From the NCBI GenBank assembly GCA_016931365.1, contig JAFGEY010000036.1, forward strand, positions 1 through 23,593: a stretch of DNA of 23,593 nt, written 5' to 3'. Positions 20,128-23,593 of this stretch are shown here, piece by piece. The translations under genes and the position numbers were made by a program. Each line of letters starts with the position of its first letter. Position 1 is the first letter of the stretch. This DNA is from Anaerolineae bacterium (GTDB taxonomy: Bacteria; Chloroflexota; Anaerolineae; JAFGEY01). Below the pieces are notes generated by a model, which searched no databases, was not told the origin of the DNA, and saw only the letters and a list, made by a program, of their open reading frames with translations.

Positions 20128-22845
20128 ATGAACGAAAAACGAGTTGAACTTCCAAAAAATTACGAGCCCGGCAAGGTGGAGGAACGCATCTATCGCTGGT
20201 GGGAGAGCAAGGGCTATTTTGAGCCGCAGGCCAATCCCTGGAAAAAGCCGTTTGTCATCTCGATGCCGCCGCCCAATGTGACCGGTCAGCTTCACCTCGG
20301 CCATGCGATCACGGCCACGCTCGAAGACATCATGATCCGCTATCACCGCATGAAGGGCGATCCTACCTTGTGGGTGCCCGGCGCCGACCACGCCGGCATC
20401 GCCACGCAAAACGTCGTCGAGCGCGAACTGGCCAAAGAGGACATCTCGCGCACCGATCTGGGCCGCGAAGCCTTTATCGAAAAAGTGTGGGAATGGAAAG
20501 CGGTCTACCACAAGCGCATCAGCGATCAGCACCGCCGCCTGGGCGTGAGCTGCGATTGGAAGCGCGAGCGGTTTACCCTCGACCCCGACCTGAGCCGCGC
20601 GGTGCGCACCGCGTTCGTCAAATTGTACGAAAAAGAGTTGATCTATCACGGCACCTATCTGGTTAACTGGTGCCCGCGCTGCGGCACGGCGATCTCGGAC
20701 CTGGAAGTGGAGCACGAGGACGAGGCCTCGCACCTGTGGCACTTGCAATACCCGGTCATCGACGAGCAGTGGCAAGGCCCGCAAGCCCCCTGGCCCGATC
20801 CGGGTTGGTGTCAGGGCGCAGCCACCTATATCACCGTCGCCACCACTCGCCCCGAAACACTGCTCGGCGACGCAGCGGTGGCCGTCCACCCCGACGATGA
20901 GCGCTTTAAGCATCTGATCGGCAGGCAGGCCGTGCTGCCGGGCGTGGAGCGCCAAATCCCGATCATCGCCGACGAGGCGGTCAACCGCGAGTTTGGCACC
21001 GGTGCGGTTAAGGTGACGCCGGCCCACGACCCTACCGACTATGAGATCGGCAAGCGGCACGGGTTGGCCGAGATCGACGTGATGACCGACCAGGGGATCA
21101 TGAATGCCAGCGCCGGCCCCTATGCCGGTCAGGAACGGATGGCCTGCCGCAAGGCCATCGTCGCCGATATGCAAACCACCGGCGTGCTGGTCAAGATCGA
21201 AGACTATACGCACTCGGTTGGGCACTGCCAACGCTGCGCGACGATCGTCGAGCCGCGCATATCGACACAGTGGTTCGTTAAAATCAAGCCGCTGGCCGAC
21301 CCGGCGATCGAAGCTGTGCGCGATGGGCGCATCCGGATCATCCCCGAGCGGTTTGATAAAGTCTATTTCAACTGGATGGAAAACATCCGCGACTGGTGCA
21401 TCAGCCGCCAGTTGTGGTGGGGACACCGCATCCCGGTGTGGTACTGCCGCGACTGCGGCCACGAGTTCGCCGCCCTCGAAGACCCGGCGGTGTGCGCCAG
21501 GTGCGGCAGCGCCCACATCGAGCAGGACCCGGATGTGCTCGACACCTGGTTTTCCTCCGGCCTGTGGCCGTTCAGCACGCTCGGCTGGCCGGAAGAGACA
21601 CCCGACCTCAAGTATTATTACCCGACCTCGGTGCTGGAAACGGGCTATGATATTCTCTTTTTCTGGGTCGCGCGCATGATCATGTTCGGACTGGAATTCA
21701 CCGGCCAGGCGCCCTTTCACACCGTCTACCTGCACGGGCTGGTGCGCAACGAGCAGGGGCAGAAAATCTCCAAATCGCTGCCCAATGCCGAGGCCTACGA
21801 TCCGCTCAACGTGATCGCCGAGTACGGCTGCGATGCGCTGCGCTTTGCCCTGGTCACGAGTAGCACGCCGGGCAACGACGCCAAATTGTCGCCGACGCGC
21901 ATCGAGGCGGCGCGCAACTTTGCCAACAAAATCTGGAATGCCACCCGCTTTGTGCAAAATAGTCTGGGGATGGCCATCCAGGCCGGGCAAGGCACCTGGG
22001 ATCTGGCCGGACAATCGCTGATGGACACGTGGATCATCAGCCGCAGCAACCGCCTGACCGCCGAGGTCAACCGGCTGATCGAGGCCTGTCAGTTTGGCGA
22101 GGCGGTGCGCCAGATCCAAGAGTTCCTGTGGAACGAGTACTGCGACTGGTACATCGAGATGTGCAAGGTGCGGCTGTACGGCAACGACATCCGCGAGCAA
22201 AACTCTGCGCGCCAGGTATTGGTCTACGTGCTGGAGCGCGCGCTGCGCCTGCTGCACCCCTTTATGCCCTTTGTCACTGAAACGCTGTGGCAGTCCTTGC
22301 CGCACGAAGGCCCGGCGCTGATCGTCGCTCCCTGGCCGTTGGAAGGCTGGGTTGACCCGGAGGCAGAGAGCCTGATGGAGTCGCTGATGGCGGTCATCCG
22401 CGCCATCCGCAACGCGCGCGCCGAATACAACGTGCAGGCCGGCAAAAAGATCCCTGCCACCCTCATCGTCGGCGACAAAGCCGACTTTTTCCAGAGCTAT
22501 CAGGAGACGCTGTGCACGCTGGCGCACCTCGATCCGAATCGGGTGACCCTTGTCGACGCGCTGGAGTTCAAGCCGGCCCACGCGCTGACCCTGGTCGATG
22601 GCGGCGTGGAGACTTACCTGCCGCTCGGTGACGTGATCGACATCGACGCCGAGATCGAGCGCATCGCCATCGAGATGGAAGAGATGACCCAACGCATCGC
22701 CGACGTGGAAATCCGCCTGCGCAACACCAAATTCATAGCAAAAGCGCCGGAGCAGGTGGTGCAACGCGAACGCGACAAGCGCGACGAACTGCGCGAGCAG
22801 TGGACCAAACTCAAGGCGCGCTTGCAGCAGTTGAATGCGATGTAA
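20128..22845 (+). CDS. valS: valyl-tRNA synthetase
   Basis: 905 aa class I synthetase. PPPNVTGQLHLGH carries the HIGH signature as HLGH (56-59), and KISKS (546-550) is the KMSKS loop. GADHAGIATQ follows HIGH, as in ValS. Zinc-type clusters are CPRC (182-185) and CRDC (440-443) with CARC (456-459). The CP1 editing domain (about 225-400) includes TTRPETLLGDAAVAVHP and GTGAVKVTPAHDPTDYE (in sections). The anticodon-binding region follows 600, and a C-terminal coiled coil (about 835-905) ends ELREQWTKLKARLQQLNAM, the usual tRNA-binding arm. ATG at 20128 with AGGAGG 5-6 nt upstream. Controlled by the T-box. Monocistronic as far as seen, with no clear terminator in the 118 nt that follow. Confidence 0.98.
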   Translation: MNEKRVELPKNYEPGKVEERIYRWWESKGYFEPQANPWKKPFVISMPPPNVTGQLHLGHAITATLEDIMIRYHRMKGDPTLWVPGADHAGIATQNVVERELAKEDISRTDLGREAFIEKVWEWKAVYHKRISDQHRRLGVSCDWKRERFTLDPDLSRAVRTAFVKLYEKELIYHGTYLVNWCPRCGTAISDLEVEHEDEASHLWHLQYPVIDEQWQGPQAPWPDPGWCQGAATYITVATTRPETLLGDAAVAVHPDDERFKHLIGRQAVLPGVERQIPIIADEAVNREFGTGAVKVTPAHDPTDYEIGKRHGLAEIDVMTDQGIMNASAGPYAGQERMACRKAIVADMQTTGVLVKIEDYTHSVGHCQRCATIVEPRISTQWFVKIKPLADPAIEAVRDGRIRIIPERFDKVYFNWMENIRDWCISRQLWWGHRIPVWYCRDCGHEFAALEDPAVCARCGSAHIEQDPDVLDTWFSSGLWPFSTLGWPEETPDLKYYYPTSVLETGYDILFFWVARMIMFGLEFTGQAPFHTVYLHGLVRNEQGQKISKSLPNAEAYDPLNVIAEYGCDALRFALVTSSTPGNDAKLSPTRIEAARNFANKIWNATRFVQNSLGMAIQAGQGTWDLAGQSLMDTWIISRSNRLTAEVNRLIEACQFGEAVRQIQEFLWNEYCDWYIEMCKVRLYGNDIREQNSARQVLVYVLERALRLLHPFMPFVTETLWQSLPHEGPALIVAPWPLEGWVDPEAESLMESLMAVIRAIRNARAEYNVQAGKKIPATLIVGDKADFFQSYQETLCTLAHLDPNRVTLVDALEFKPAHALTLVDGGVETYLPLGDVIDIDAEIERIAIEMEEMTQRIADVEIRLRNTKFIAKAPEQVVQRERDKRDELREQWTKLKARLQQLNAM

Positions 22846-22963
22846 AGTGGGCATAGCCATCGAACTGCAAGTTAGCGCGGCAACCGCAAGCAGTGGATTC
22901 TCACACTAAAGCGGGACAGATTGACGATCTTTCCTGATTACCAGATAGGCGCAAAAGATCGCT

Positions 22964-23593
22964 ATGCAAATTCACCACATCAACTGTGGAACGATGCACG
23001 CGTTTGGGTTTCCCTGCGACGACAATAGCGAAGGGTTCTTCAAGCGGGGACATGGTGTGATCCATTGTTTGCTCGTTGACACCGGCGATGGGTTAGCGCT
23101 GGTTGATACCGGCTGGGGGGTGCATGATTGCATCGCTCCCTCGCCAGCCGTGCGGCATTTCGCAGGTTTTGTTGGTTGTCCCCGTGATTTAGACGAGACA
23201 GCTATCAGGCAGGTCGAATCGCGAGGTTACGACCCGGCAGAGGTGAAACACATCTTTCTGACGCACCTACACCTGGATCACGCGGGCGGGTTGCCAGATT
23301 TCCCGGCAGCGACCGTACATCTCCTCGCCGACGAGGTGGAGGCCTGTCTTCACCCGCGATCGCTTATGGAGAGGTATACTTACCGACCGGAGCATCGTGC
23401 CCATAGCCCCAAGTGGCAGCCTCATCGCTTTCAAGGCGATCAGTGGTTTGGGCTGGACTGCGCGCCGCCAGTTCGGGTTGGAGAAGCCGAGTTTGTCTTG
23501 CTCCCATTCACCGGACATACGCGTGGGCATTGCGGAGTTGCCTTGCGAGTAAATGATCGATGGCTGTTGCACTGCGGAGACGTTTACGGATAC
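22964..23593 (+). CDS. MBL-fold metallo-hydrolase (C-terminus cut by window edge)
   Basis: 210 codons from the ATG at 22964 to the right edge, no stop. The metallo-beta-lactamase fold is shown by THLHLDHAGG (100-109) with His101, His103, Asp105 and His106, by GHTRGHCG with His189, and by LLHCGDVYG with bridging Asp206; the last His lies beyond the edge. So both metals of a dinuclear site can be bound. N-terminal INCGTMHAFGFP and VDTGWG (48-52) resemble the lactonase/quorum-quenching and SMBL-like subfamilies, but the substrate cannot be told. No strong Shine-Dalgarno (a poor AAAGA-like stretch). A possible TTGACG lies at 22921, without a good -10. Also possible: N-acyl-homoserine lactonase, glyoxalase-II-like or another MBL hydrolase. 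Confidence 0.88.
   Translation, partial: MQIHHINCGTMHAFGFPCDDNSEGFFKRGHGVIHCLLVDTGDGLALVDTGWGVHDCIAPSPAVRHFAGFVGCPRDLDETAIRQVESRGYDPAEVKHIFLTHLHLDHAGGLPDFPAATVHLLADEVEACLHPRSLMERYTYRPEHRAHSPKWQPHRFQGDQWFGLDCAPPVRVGEAEFVLLPFTGHTRGHCGVALRVNDRWLLHCGDVYGY

Noticed and set aside
20095..22860. 921-codon open frame on the strand opposite valS
   Set aside because: It lacks any family motif, reads as low-complexity Asp/Gly/His/Val-rich protein, and mirrors the codon bias of valS, whose synthetase motifs are complete. It is an antisense shadow.
22861..22873. 13-nt match (CGAACTGCAAGTT) shared, inverted, with 4669-4681
   Set aside because: Exact 13-mers are expected several times by chance in two strands of a window this long, and the flanks do not match.
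22846..22963. Possible insertion-sequence end or valS terminator in the gap before the MBL gene
   Set aside because: No stable hairpin with T-run and no convincing terminal inverted repeat; the AAAGCGGGACAG-like text alone is not enough.

Overview
The window looks like ordinary chromosomal DNA of a free-living, moderately GC-rich bacterium, most likely Chloroflexota (Anaerolineae/Caldilineae-like). This placement is inferred from the gene set and gene order, not from a phylogeny. Supporting points are a Firmicutes-like order rpmB / asp23 / fakA (DAK2) / degV / recG, a SepIVA-like coiled-coil gene between coaD and rpmF, a T-box in front of valS, many TTG and GTG starts with good Shine-Dalgarno sites, and no outer-membrane genes. 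No prophage, CRISPR array, rRNA, tRNA or intact insertion sequence was seen.

Layout. (1) 1-632, minus: an alpha/beta hydrolase running off the left edge, divergent from a six-helix membrane protein (891-1946, plus). (2) 1947-2181 holds decayed intergenic repeats, then gyrB (2182-4134, plus) ending at a two-way terminator. (3) 4219-4862 is a small scrap region: a solitary HicB-like ORF, three short hairpins, and what looks like the fused ends of a restriction-methylase gene. (4) 4863-16054, minus, is one long co-directional block. In transcription order it reads asp23-like, fakA, degV/fakB, recG, coaD, SepIVA-like coiled coil, rpmF (own consensus promoter), fabK, a second asp23-like gene, nusB, a very long tatA/B and tatC, ending in a strong terminator. 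(5) rpmB (plus) diverges from that block. (6) 16450-19268, minus: rubredoxin, HAD-IIA phosphatase, rlmN, rpe. (7) 19367-19600, plus: a small unknown protein. (8) 19738-22845, plus: consensus promoter, complete T-box riboswitch with a GUC (Val) specifier, and valS. (9) 22964-right edge, plus: a metallo-beta-lactamase-fold hydrolase, partial.

How the genes fit together. The long minus block joins fatty-acid uptake and activation (fakA plus degV/fakB), fatty-acid synthesis (fabK), coenzyme A synthesis (coaD), two Asp23-family proteins, an envelope-growth-type coiled coil, Tat export and translation/transcription genes (rpmF, nusB). It reads as a growth-linked envelope and lipid cluster. The minus block beginning at HAD has its own promoter and pairs phosphatase/pentose metabolism with rRNA/tRNA methylation.

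The most interesting signals are regulatory or architectural. They are the valS promoter with two nested inverted repeats ahead of the T-box, the rpmF leader with a 16-bp tandem repeat closed by a stem, the 394-residue TatA/B protein, a perfect Shine-Dalgarno sequence with no canonical start codon at the right distance, and the hairpin family with a TCCT loop. I did not find a convincing new multi-gene defence or biosynthetic system.
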